Below, piece by piece: positions 1 through 4,441 of a stretch of DNA of 33,620 nt. The DNA lies in the IMG/VR virus record IMGVR_UViG_3300042305_000488, positions 1-33,620 of that record; one strand, given 5' to 3'. The first letter of the stretch is position 1; each line of letters opens with the position of its first letter. Below the pieces are notes generated by a model. That model had not been told where the DNA came from and made no database searches. It worked only from the letters and a program-made list of their open reading frames with translations. Origin of the DNA: a virus. The translations under genes were made by a program, and so were the position numbers.

Positions 1-11
1 AAGGGCTGTGC

Positions 12-140
12 ATGTCCCCGAAATACACGTCGAAGCGGCACATATTCGTGCGGCCTGACCTAGCGTCTTTGCCTAAAGCTAAGCTGCGCGAGATGGTCGA
101 ACCGGAGGCGAGGAACAATGTCGTCGCACTTAAAAGTTGA
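12..140 (+). CDS. Small basic hypothetical protein, possibly cut by window edge
   Basis: A 42-codon frame runs from ATG at 12 to TGA at 138-140. AAGGG lies about six bases before the ATG, which would serve as a ribosome binding site. The frame is also open back to the first base of the window, so this could be the 3' end of a longer gene. The product is basic and has no motif I recognise. Its end overlaps the start of the next rightward gene (118) by 23 bp, a spacing typical of coupled phage genes. Function unknown. Confidence 0.4.
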   Translation: MSPKYTSKRHIFVRPDLASLPKAKLREMVEPEARNNVVALKS

Positions 141-312
141 TATCCTGAACGTCTTGGCGAATCTGACCGATCAGCTTGATCTTTACCTTGACTGGGCGGC
201 GACTCCGGGGGACGATGAGTGTTCGCCGGAGATCGTCGAGGGGCTATGCGCAGCTCATGAGACGGCCCGCGAGTTGCTGGAGGGCCTAGGCTATGGTCAG
301 TCTCGTTCGTGA
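118..312 (+). CDS. Small acidic hypothetical protein
   Basis: A 64-residue acidic protein starting at ATG 118, preceded by GCGAGGAACA, which gives a good GAGG ribosome binding site about six bases upstream. The sequence is predominantly helical-looking (leucine-rich N-terminal half, DQLDLYLDWAA) with no transmembrane segment or catalytic motif. It overlaps the preceding small gene by 23 bp and its last 16 bp converge on the leftward frame at 297-542. I do not recognise the family. It is probably one of the many small accessory proteins found in phage early regions. Confidence 0.55.
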   Translation: MSSHLKVDILNVLANLTDQLDLYLDWAATPGDDECSPEIVEGLCAAHETARELLEGLGYGQSRS

Positions 313-542
313 TTGGTTGGTCGCTGTCTGTGCATTGCACTTAAGATTCTTACTCGGAGAGACTCGTCCCGCACCTCGTCTAGCGCCCATTCGAGCGCGT
401 TGCGCAGGCGAATGCTCTCATCGACGGCCGCCGCTATAGTCCATTGGGCGCGTTGCCGGGCCTCATTATATCCTTTAAGATAGGACTCAGACACTTCTTG
501 CTGGAGCGCCTTCAGGCGGCGTTCAAACTCGGACTCGGTCAT
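297..542 (-). CDS. Small helical hypothetical protein
   Basis: An 81-residue, charged, apparently all-helical protein on the minus strand. Its ATG at 542 is preceded by GAGG nine bases upstream. Its start codon and that of the rightward gene at 541 share the bases CATG, so the two genes would diverge head to head with no space between them. It lies downstream of the strong leftward terminator at 902-926, so it would need its own promoter or read-through. Codon choice looks natural and the protein is amphipathic, which argues for a real gene, but the position is awkward. Function unknown. Confidence 0.45.
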   Translation of the reverse strand: MTESEFERRLKALQQEVSESYLKGYNEARQRAQWTIAAAVDESIRLRNALEWALDEVRDESLRVRILSAMHRQRPTNHERD

Positions 543-903
543 GCCCTATAGCCTCGATTTTTATGCGCCCTTGCCGCCTCGCCGCCCGGACTTCAATGAA
601 TATGACCGGAATGCTTTAGCGCAAATGCTTGCGCCGCGCCAGATGACGCCGGAGGAGGGGCTGGCGCAGCGTCAGGCCATGCTAGAGCGTTTTCGTCAGT
701 CCATGCGGTTTCAACAGCCAGGGTCGATGCTCGGCATACGGGAGCGCCAGCGCATAGAGGACACGCCGATTCCCGAATCGACGTTTATTGACGGCCGCCA
801 GTATGGCCACGAGATAGGGCCGCCGATCACGGCCAGCAGCAATCTTAACGCCATGCGGGCGTCGTTATATCCTTATTTGCAAATGCTTGGCCTAGCCATG
901 TAA
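541..903 (+). CDS. Proline/glutamine-rich hypothetical phage protein
   Basis: A 120-residue protein rich in Pro, Arg, Gln and Met (N-terminal MPYSLDFYAPLPPRRP, then a helical Gln/Glu-rich stretch around residues 35-60). Composition resembles small virion-associated or ejected phage proteins, but no family is recognised. The start at ATG 541 has no convincing Shine-Dalgarno sequence. The gene ends immediately before a hairpin whose run of A bases (902-908) includes its stop codon, and it converges on the leftward operon. It shares two bases with the start of the minus-strand frame at 297-542; both could be real. Confidence 0.55.
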   Translation: MPYSLDFYAPLPPRRPDFNEYDRNALAQMLAPRQMTPEEGLAQRQAMLERFRQSMRFQQPGSMLGIRERQRIEDTPIPESTFIDGRQYGHEIGPPITASSNLNAMRASLYPYLQMLGLAM

Positions 904-926
904 AAAAAGGCCGGCTTGCGCCGGCC
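902..926 (-). terminator. Rho-independent terminator of the leftward small-gene operon
   Basis: GGCCGGC (909-915), loop TTGC, GCCGGCC (920-926) form a perfect 7-bp GC-rich stem. Read on the minus strand the stem is followed by seven T residues (A run 902-908 on the plus strand). It lies 28 bp after the last gene of the leftward operon (954-1157). There is no T run in the rightward direction, so it acts mainly on leftward transcription. Confidence 0.85.
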
Positions 927-953
927 AGTCACCATAGGGAGGAAAACGGGCGT

Positions 954-1157
954 CTAGCAGACGCCATGGCCCATATACATCAGATCAAGCCGCCGCACAA
1001 TCTCCTGTTCGGTTAGCACTGGGTTAGGCTCCGCCATAGGCTTCACGGCCTTCCAGAACGCCCATAAGGGCGGATTCACCTCATAGACCGGCATATCCCT
1101 AGGCAGGTCTGGTATCACGGCCTGTATGGCCTCGTATTGCTCCTCGAACGTCATCAC
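954..1157 (-). CDS. Small hypothetical protein, last gene of leftward operon
   Basis: A 67-residue protein beginning MMTFEEQYEAIQ, acidic at the N-terminus, with a Pro/Trp-containing centre and a short C-terminal helix. No motif is recognised. GGGGAT lies eight bases or so before ATG 1157. The start overlaps the stop of a 22-codon hydrophobic frame as ATGA, which suggests translational coupling. It is the last gene before the terminator at 902-926. Function unknown. Confidence 0.6.
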   Translation of the reverse strand: MMTFEEQYEAIQAVIPDLPRDMPVYEVNPPLWAFWKAVKPMAEPNPVLTEQEIVRRLDLMYMGHGVC

Positions 1158-1222
1158 TTGATCCCCAAAATCAACTCGATCATCACCGCCAGTAAGATTG
1201 CCATTGCTTCACCGATTTTCAT
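1154..1222 (-). CDS. 22-residue hydrophobic microprotein
   Basis: Minus-strand ATG at 1222 to TGA at 1156-1154. The peptide has a short charged N-terminus, then a hydrophobic core (AMAILLAVMIELILGIK), long enough for one membrane span. Its start lies inside the last codons of the DnaA-domain gene (14-bp overlap) and its stop overlaps the next start as ATGA, as in other junctions of this operon. The ribosome binding site (GGGAT) is only moderate. The coupling pattern is the main support; a chance frame cannot be excluded. Confidence 0.4.
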   Translation of the reverse strand: MKIGEAMAILLAVMIELILGIK

Positions 1223-1466
1223 AGCGTTTGATCCCGTGCATAATGGTCGTATGGTCGCGCCCGCCTAGCACTTGGCCGATTAGCTGGAGCGGCGCGTTAA
1301 GCTCGTTACGTGCGCGCCACATGATCTCGAACCGGGGCCAGATGACCCCCTTGCGCCGATTGTGGCCGGTGAGGGCCTCGGTTGATAGGTTATGATTCCG
1401 GGCTGTTTCCTCGATCAGCTCCCGAATCTCGTCGATTAATGCGTTCTGCTGACGGGTGAGAGCCAT
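1209..1466 (-). CDS. Stand-alone DnaA domain IV (DnaA-box-binding) protein
   Basis: The 85-residue product matches the C-terminal DNA-binding domain of the bacterial initiator DnaA. It has a leading helix (residues 1-25), then LSTEALTGHNRRKG with the basic-loop arginines, the WPRFEIMWRAR helix, and the signature GGRDHTT at residues 68-74 in the recognition helix. The AAA+ ATPase and DnaB-contact domains are absent. Full-length DnaA is about 450 residues. In DnaA this domain contacts the box TTATNCACA. The start at 1466 is strongly supported by AGGAG eight bases upstream. Since it lacks the ATPase, I infer a repressor, origin-marking protein or competitor of host DnaA rather than a complete initiator. 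DnaA-box-like elements lie in the promoters of the same operon (3,148-3,156 and 3,509-3,517). Confidence 0.88.
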   Translation of the reverse strand: MALTRQQNALIDEIRELIEETARNHNLSTEALTGHNRRKGVIWPRFEIMWRARNELNAPLQLIGQVLGGRDHTTIMHGIKRYENR

Positions 1467-1656
1467 TTTTACTCCTAAGCATGAAATTGAGCGCGTGCGC
1501 TGCGGTTACGATTGAGCGTTCATCGGCGTAGGGCGCATGAATTTTAAGGATCAATGTCCCGTCGCGGCGATGGAAGGATAGAAAACTTTCATCGTCTTTT
1601 TTGCGCCAGTTGACGCGGACGCCTCCGGCTTCCGTTTGCATGTCAATTTTGAGCAT
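1390..1656 (-). CDS. Hypothetical protein overlapping the DnaA-domain gene
   Basis: An 88-residue frame starting at ATG 1656 with GGAG about ten bases upstream. The start lies 14 bp inside the end of the preceding 50-residue gene. The first 60 residues alternate beta-like and charged segments and look like a real small domain. The last 25 residues are read from DNA that also codes for the DnaA-domain protein in another frame, a 77-bp overlap that is long even for phages. The C-terminal tail is therefore less certain. No family recognised. Confidence 0.5.
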   Translation of the reverse strand: MLKIDMQTEAGGVRVNWRKKDDESFLSFHRRDGTLILKIHAPYADERSIVTAAHALNFMLRSKNGSHPSAERINRRDSGADRGNSPES

Positions 1657-1795
1657 GGCCGCGCTTCTCCAGCTCGTTCATTATGATCTTGGCGCGGTAA
1701 TCGTCCTGTTCTGTCTCTAGCAGGATGTTGAGCGCCTCATCGGACAGCCAATGTAAGAGTTGCGAGAACTCAAAGTAATCCTTCATACGGCTCAT
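1643..1795 (-). CDS. 50-residue acidic hypothetical protein
   Basis: ATG at 1795, TGA ending at 1643. The peptide starts MSRMKDYFEFSQLLHWLSDE and is helical and acidic, with a basic C-terminal end. Its start codon shares one base with the stop of the upstream 31-residue gene (TAATG), and a run of six G bases lies about eight bases before it. Its 3' end overlaps the next gene by 14 bp. The tight coupling on both sides supports it. No family recognised. Confidence 0.6.
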   Translation of the reverse strand: MSRMKDYFEFSQLLHWLSDEALNILLETEQDDYRAKIIMNELEKRGHAQN

Positions 1796-1890
1796 TATAT
1801 GCCCCCCAGTAGATATGTTACAAAAAGAGCGAGCGCGGGGATTGCCAGCGCTGCGCCGATAGCAAAGGCGATTAGGTCAGTCTTGTTCAT
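1795..1890 (-). CDS. 31-residue single-span membrane microprotein
   Basis: ATG at 1890 to TAA at 1797-1795. After a short polar start (MNKTDL) nearly the whole peptide is hydrophobic (IAFAIGAALAIPALALFVTYLLGG), which predicts one transmembrane helix. AAGGAAG six bases before the ATG is one of the best ribosome binding sites in the operon. The start overlaps the preceding gene by 14 bp and the stop shares one base with the next ATG. Small early phage membrane peptides sometimes alter host membrane processes, but nothing in the sequence gives a specific role. Confidence 0.65.
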   Translation of the reverse strand: MNKTDLIAFAIGAALAIPALALFVTYLLGGI

Positions 1891-2173
1891 AATCTTCCTT
1901 ACAGGCGGCGTACACGTCACGGCTGGCGCATAGAATAGCCTCGACCTGTCTAAAGAGCGGATCGGTCTGCTCTATGCAGCGGTCGGGCTCTCTAGCCTTG
2001 TCGGCGCTTATTGTGAGGTGCTGTAGCTCTATATCGTATGGGCCGCCGTCGTCGCCTGTGTCGCGGTCACGGCCTTCCCATTTGTAGGTGAGAGTCGCAA
2101 CGCCATAGGCATAAATGGCCATGCCCGGCCAAGGCTGGAATTCATCAAGCTCATATTCGATTTGATATGACAT
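1877..2173 (-). CDS. Acidic hypothetical protein
   Basis: A 98-residue acidic protein (MSYQIEYELDEFQPWPG) with a beta-rich N-terminal half and a helical C-terminus containing two cysteines. I chose ATG 2173 rather than the upstream GTG 2188 because it has GGAG nine bases before it and forms TAATG with the stop of the upstream gene. It overlaps the following 31-residue membrane peptide gene by 14 bp. Related small proteins of this look occur in phage early regions, but I cannot name a family. Confidence 0.65.
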   Translation of the reverse strand: MSYQIEYELDEFQPWPGMAIYAYGVATLTYKWEGRDRDTGDDGGPYDIELQHLTISADKAREPDRCIEQTDPLFRQVEAILCASRDVYAACKEDYEQD

Positions 2174-2334
2174 TAGAGCCCGCTCCACTTTTCAGTCCAG
2201 TATTCCTCGGCCGCGTTTGTGTGCGCGTCCTGTAGCGTCTTAAACGCGAAGTCTAAGACGGGTGACCGCTCCACTATGGATAGGTGATCTAGCAGCGCTT
2301 CAAGCGCTTGAATCTCGATTTGTACTTCGATCAT
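2173..2334 (-). CDS. 53-residue hypothetical protein
   Basis: ATG at 2334 to TAA at 2175-2173. The peptide begins MIEVQIEIQALEALLDHL and is helical and acidic throughout. Both ends are coupled: the ATG overlaps the stop of the upstream 153-residue gene (ATGA) and the stop shares a base with the next ATG (TAATG). This explains what would otherwise be a gap in the operon. No function can be assigned. Confidence 0.65.
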   Translation of the reverse strand: MIEVQIEIQALEALLDHLSIVERSPVLDFAFKTLQDAHTNAAEEYWTEKWSGL

Positions 2335-2792
2335 AGCGTTGCCCTCAAGAATTGACGCGCGACCTGTTCGACGTTGTCTAGGCTGGCGATGGAAGCGGCG
2401 AGCGACAATGACAGGCCGAACCGGGCAAGGAACGCGGTCAACTCATGTTCCGGCACTTTGGCGATGATAGCCGCGGCCTGTTCAAGCTTAGCTTTGGGGA
2501 CGCGCTTGCGCGGTATGACGGCGACGGGTTCGGCTTTGGGTTGCGCCGGCCACCGATACACGCCGTTTGTTTTGGTTGCTTCCGCCAAAATTATTGGGCG
2601 CAGCTTCTCGTTATACATCGCCAGCCCGGCGCGGCGGCGCTTTGTCTCTTTGTCGATTGTAGGGTTGCGCGCTGATCCGCCGCGCACCTGCATGTCTTTA
2701 AGACAGGTGCCGATATACGCTACACCATGGCCGGAAAACTTCACGCCCGGCGCTTGCCATTGGGCGTCCATCCATTCTTTTAAGCTGGTCAT
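2331..2792 (-). CDS. Hypothetical protein with helical C-terminal domain
   Basis: A 153-residue basic protein. ATG 2792 is preceded by GGAG eight bases upstream. The N-terminal 80 residues contain a Gly-rich stretch (SGHGVAYIG) and many basic residues. A Pro/Lys/Arg linker around residues 82-100 leads to a C-terminal helical region from about residue 100. Long antisense frames in this stretch have no supporting signals and were set aside. It is preceded by its own promoter-like element and a terminator hairpin, so it may be a separate transcription start inside the operon. No family recognised. Confidence 0.65.
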   Translation of the reverse strand: MTSLKEWMDAQWQAPGVKFSGHGVAYIGTCLKDMQVRGGSARNPTIDKETKRRRAGLAMYNEKLRPIILAEATKTNGVYRWPAQPKAEPVAVIPRKRVPKAKLEQAAAIIAKVPEHELTAFLARFGLSLSLAASIASLDNVEQVARQFLRATL

Positions 2793-2804
2793 GTCGTCTG
2801 CTCC

Positions 2805-2841
2805 GGTGGATATGTTGCAAAAGAAAAGGCGACGCCGTGAA
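2805..2841 (-). promoter_or_regulatory. Promoter-like element with repeated AACATATCCAC motif
   Basis: On the minus strand CAACATATCCACC (2817-2805) matches the motif found before the genes at 3,127 and 3,488. A weak -35 (TTCACG, 2841-2836) lies 18 bp upstream, in the loop of the terminator hairpin. The motif ends 13 bases before ATG 2792. Compared with the other copies the -10 and -35 are poorer, so activity is uncertain. Confidence 0.45.
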
Positions 2842-2849
2842 GCGCCGCC
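2819..2849 (-). terminator. Rho-independent terminator inside the leftward operon
   Basis: On the minus strand GGCGGCGC, loop of six, GCGTCGCC forms an 8-bp stem with one G-T pair (2849-2828), followed directly by TTTTCTTTT (2827-2819). It lies six bases after the stop of the gene at 2855-3127. A promoter-like element overlaps it, so transcription would stop and restart here. Confidence 0.7.
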
Positions 2850-2854
2850 TGTGA

Positions 2855-3127
2855 TTATCGCGGTATTCTGATTCCATCGAAAAACGGTGACTCGCTTCCG
2901 TCTTTCAGGCGCACAAACCAGTCGCCTTTATGCTGGTAAACTCCAAAGCCGAGCCCGAATTGATTGGCCGCTTGGTTCATTTTGTTTTTAGTTGTCGCGG
3001 TCTGCCAGCCGCCGCTGTTTAGTGTGACCGTATTGTCATCCCATGACACGATCCGGGTTGACACATAGGTGACGCCGCTGTTGTCCCACGTCGTCCGGTA
3101 GTTTGAGAGTTTGTCCATTCTAGGCAT
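2855..3127 (-). CDS. Conserved-type small phage protein, function unknown
   Basis: A 90-residue beta-rich protein starting MPRMDKLSNYRTTWDNSG, with VTYVSTRIVSWDD, NSGGWQTATT and GVYQHKGDWFVR segments. From memory very similar small proteins occur in many tailed phages, always unassigned. The ribosome binding site GAGGAG lies eight to nine bases before ATG 3127 and is strong. A promoter with the repeated motif precedes it and a terminator follows, so it may be a single-gene unit within the larger leftward set. Confidence 0.75.
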   Translation of the reverse strand: MPRMDKLSNYRTTWDNSGVTYVSTRIVSWDDNTVTLNSGGWQTATTKNKMNQAANQFGLGFGVYQHKGDWFVRLKDGSESPFFDGIRIPR

Positions 3128-3147
3128 GTTGTCGTCTCCTCTTGTTA

Positions 3148-3182
3148 TGTGGATATGTTACGATAAAGGCCGCGCATGTCAA
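3148..3182 (-). promoter_or_regulatory. Sigma70-like promoter with DnaA-box-like element
   Basis: Minus strand: -35 TTGACA (3182-3177), 16-bp spacer, -10 TAACAT (3160-3155), then ATATCCACA (3156-3148), one base from a DnaA box. The 24 bp at 3,137-3,160 match 3,498-3,521 upstream of the next gene at 23 positions, including the ribosome binding site. The -35 sits in the loop of a perfect hairpin (3,168-3,192). The layout suggests control by a protein that binds the box, possibly the DnaA-domain protein of the same operon. Confidence 0.7.
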
Positions 3183-3192
3183 TAGCGCGGCC
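3161..3192 (-). terminator. Hairpin after the 3198-3488 gene, weak terminator
   Basis: GGCCGCGC (3168-3175), 9-base loop, GCGCGGCC (3185-3192): a perfect 8-bp stem starting a few bases after the stop at 3198. On the minus strand only TTTAT follows, so termination would be partial. Its loop holds the -35 box of the next promoter. Confidence 0.55.
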
Positions 3193-3197
3193 TCTAA

Positions 3198-3488
3198 TCA
3201 GATGGTAATGGTTATTTTGGCAAGGAAGCCGCTTTCGTCGATGGTGACGTTCGCGGGTATTTCATGCAGCTTGATATATTCTTTTACGCCCGTTTCCTTG
3301 AACGCGCGCTTGATGATAGCGCCGAACATGTCGCTGTTAGCGTATGACCCATACTTGGCGTGGCTGCGGAACGCCGCCATGTCGCAGTGACGGCGCTCTA
3401 TCGCTGGCACTTTGATCCAACGCCACGCGGGCGTTTCGTCGGCATTGTATATCGTCTTGATTTTAGCTTTGAAGGTAATATCTGGCAT
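3198..3488 (-). CDS. Hypothetical protein, first gene of leftward operon
   Basis: A 96-residue basic protein starting MPDITFKAKIKTIYNADETPAW. It ends in a beta-like segment (FLAKITITI). The middle (residues 37-70) contains HAKYGSYANSDMF and a Lys/Arg-rich helix. GAGGAA eight bases before ATG 3488 is a good ribosome binding site, and a complete promoter with a perfect DnaA box lies just upstream. It diverges from the rightward gene at 3612. No family recognised; being promoter-proximal it is probably an early gene. Confidence 0.7.
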   Translation of the reverse strand: MPDITFKAKIKTIYNADETPAWRWIKVPAIERRHCDMAAFRSHAKYGSYANSDMFGAIIKRAFKETGVKEYIKLHEIPANVTIDESGFLAKITITI

Positions 3489-3508
3489 TGTCGCGGTTCC
3501 TCTTGTTA

Positions 3509-3544
3509 TGTGGATAAGTTACGCTTGACTCGGCGCGGCGTCAA
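3509..3544 (-). promoter_or_regulatory. Leftward promoter with a perfect DnaA box
   Basis: Minus strand: -35 TTGACG (3544-3539), 17-bp spacer, -10 TAACTT (3521-3516), overlapping TTATCCACA (3517-3509), which is an exact DnaA box. The ribosome binding site and ATG 3488 follow 21 bp further on. An 8-bp inverted repeat spans the spacer and -35. This looks like a regulated early promoter. Confidence 0.72.
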
Positions 3545-3547
3545 GCG
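3522..3547. repeat. Inverted repeat between divergent promoters, putative operator
   Basis: CGCTTGAC (3522-3529) and GTCAAGCG (3540-3547) are perfect inverted arms with a 10-bp centre. They cover the leftward -35 and spacer and end seven bases before the rightward -35. The position is that of a classic operator controlling both divergent promoters. Which protein binds is unknown. Confidence 0.55.
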
Positions 3548-3553
3548 AAAAAG

Positions 3554-3581
3554 TTGCGGAGATGAAAAAAAGTGTTATATT
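3554..3581 (+). promoter_or_regulatory. Rightward promoter for the 3612 gene
   Basis: TTGCGG (3554-3559), 16-bp spacer, TATATT (3576-3581). The A-rich spacer and the position 30 bp before a good ribosome binding site and ATG 3612 support a sigma70-type promoter, divergent from the one at 3,509-3,544. Confidence 0.55.
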
Positions 3582-3611
3582 ACGATTGTGAAGAAAATCG
3601 GAGACTACGCA

Positions 3612-3881
3612 ATGCCTAAGTTAAACGACATTTTTCAGGCTAATCTAGCAGACGCAAAGACGCTGGCGCACGCATTCGAAATGCTTTGGCAGCGCGAGTT
3701 GATAACGCGCAATCAGATGCACTCAATAGTCATGGCGCTCATAGAATATCTGCCCGCACACGTCATGGTCTCGCAAAGATTACCTAAAAGCGTGACCTAT
3801 ATTAACGTGCTTGGAAAGGCGCGGTTGAGAGTTTCGAACCGTTCAGAAGTTACGGTTGAATACGATTATATTCAATCCTGA
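3612..3881 (+). CDS. Small hypothetical protein divergent from the early operon
   Basis: An 89-residue protein. I chose ATG 3612 because it has CGGAG eight bases upstream; the frame extends to 3360 but that part lies opposite the 3198-3488 gene. The N-terminal half is helical (KLNDIFQANLADAKTLAHAF) and the C-terminal half beta-rich. A clear helix-turn-helix is not visible, although its divergent position would suit a regulator. It is followed by a 13-bp perfect hairpin. Function unknown. Confidence 0.65.
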   Translation: MPKLNDIFQANLADAKTLAHAFEMLWQRELITRNQMHSIVMALIEYLPAHVMVSQRLPKSVTYINVLGKARLRVSNRSEVTVEYDYIQS

Positions 3882-3889
3882 TGATAAAC

Positions 3890-3928
3890 GTAAAGAAGCG
3901 TAGCATACGTTTTGTTACGCTTCTTTAC
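3890..3928 (+). terminator. 13-bp perfect hairpin, possible terminator
   Basis: GTAAAGAAGCGTA (3890-3902) and TACGCTTCTTTAC (3916-3928) are perfect inverted arms with a 13-base loop, starting eight bases after the stop of the 3612 gene. The T content after the stem is low (TTGTGG), so it is a weak intrinsic terminator or a protein-binding palindrome. Confidence 0.5.
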
Positions 3929-3934
3929 TTGTGG

Positions 3935-3953
3935 CGTCGTAAAGCGTCGTAAA
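3935..3953 (+). repeat. Tandem CGTCGTAAA, 10-bp period
   Basis: CGTCGTAAA occurs at 3935-3943 and 3945-3953, ten bases apart, so both copies face the same side of the helix. This spacing is usual for protein-binding iterons. It lies seven bases after the 13-bp hairpin. Confidence 0.6.
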
Positions 3954-4029
3954 TCTTGTGAATATAGTTGCGGCGTTGGTAGGAAATAGTCTTGACGGCA
4001 TGGCGCTGCAGACGAGGGATTTCCTACTA

Positions 4030-4045
4030 ATAGTCATATAGTCAT
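4030..4045 (-). repeat. ATGACTAT repeat pair 1 (inverse orientation)
   Basis: Two abutting copies of ATAGTCAT, the complement of the ATGACTAT repeated at 4141-4157 and 4253-4268. The pair faces the other two pairs across the gene-free region. Confidence 0.65.
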
Positions 4046-4090
4046 ATTGATGGTATAGGTTTGAAAATAAATTAGTGTAGTAAAGTGTAA

Positions 4091-4107
4091 TTACGGTTTG
4101 TTACGGT
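4091..4107 (+). repeat. Tandem TTACGGT, 10-bp period
   Basis: TTACGGT at 4091-4097 and 4101-4107. The first copy overlaps GGTTTG (4095-4100), which is inverted at 4120-4125 (CAAACC). Confidence 0.5.
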
Positions 4108-4140
4108 AAAACGCTGTAGCAAACCTGCATGTGCTCAAAT

Positions 4141-4157
4141 ATGACTATCATGACTAT
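4141..4157 (+). repeat. ATGACTAT repeat pair 2
   Basis: ATGACTAT at 4141-4148 and 4150-4157, separated by one base. Same motif as the pairs at 4030-4045 and 4253-4268. Confidence 0.65.
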
Positions 4158-4187
4158 ACCTCGCCTCGCACCGCTGCAATCAACCCA

Positions 4188-4229
4188 AGGTCGCCCTGTG
4201 ATGACATGCCAGGTCGCCCTGTGATGACA
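4188..4229 (+). repeat. Two copies of a 19-bp direct repeat
   Basis: AGGTCGCCCTGTGATGACA is present at 4188-4206 and again, identical, at 4211-4229 (period 23 bp). It is flanked on both sides by ATGACTAT pairs. It is GC-richer than its surroundings. Confidence 0.8.
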
Positions 4230-4252
4230 GCTCGCAGCAACCTCTGATCTCG

Positions 4253-4268
4253 ATGACTATATGACTAT
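4253..4268 (+). repeat. ATGACTAT repeat pair 3
   Basis: Two abutting copies of ATGACTAT (4253-4260, 4261-4268), followed by the inverted-repeat segment ACTTAA/TTAAGT at 4278-4298. Confidence 0.65.
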
Positions 4269-4441
4269 TGATTGTCAACTTAACGTAATGGTTTAAGTGT
4301 ACATTCAATCTGGATCTGAGCCGTCGACATATAGCTGGGGATTGTAAACAGGGAGGGGGGCTGGGCCGAGGGATCTCCTTTAAGAAATACGCAGGGTCTG
4401 CACGAACTTTTTTATTTTTTATTTTAGTGGTAAAAGACTTT

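Larger units (their letters stand above)
3882..4441. other. Gene-free, repeat-rich region beside the terminase genes
   Basis: I see no credible gene on either strand here. The stretch holds a 13-bp hairpin (3890-3928), tandem CGTCGTAAA (3935, 3945), three pairs of ATGACTAT (4030-4045 in reverse orientation, 4141-4157, 4253-4268), tandem TTACGGT ten bases apart (4091, 4101), two copies of a 19-bp repeat (4188, 4211), an ACTTAA/TTAAGT inverted repeat (4278-4298) and a T-rich tract (4407-4425). TGTGAATAT at 3957-3965 is one base from the DnaA-like box at 3148. The mix of short iterated motifs and an AT-rich tract fits a replication origin or operator cluster; nearness to the small terminase gene also allows a packaging site. 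No convincing sigma70 promoter for the terminase genes was found. Confidence 0.6.

Noticed and set aside
2374-2871. 165-codon rightward frame antisense to the 153-residue gene
   Set aside because: No ribosome binding site, composition typical of a shadow frame (Arg/Cys/Ser-rich), and it runs over the terminator and promoter elements; the leftward frame has coupling at both ends.
3360-3611. Upstream extension of the rightward 89-residue gene to 3360
   Set aside because: The extension is antisense to the well-supported 3198-3488 gene and crosses the divergent promoters; ATG 3612 has a good ribosome binding site.
4188-4229. The 19-bp direct repeats as a CRISPR array
   Set aside because: Only two copies with a 4-bp interval and no nearby cas genes; the DUF2800 nuclease is Cas4-like but belongs to a phage replication module.
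4396-4425. GCAG-GGT-CTGC with a following T-rich tract as a terminator before the small terminase
   Set aside because: The stem has only four pairs and the T tract starts several bases after it; more likely just an AT-rich stretch.
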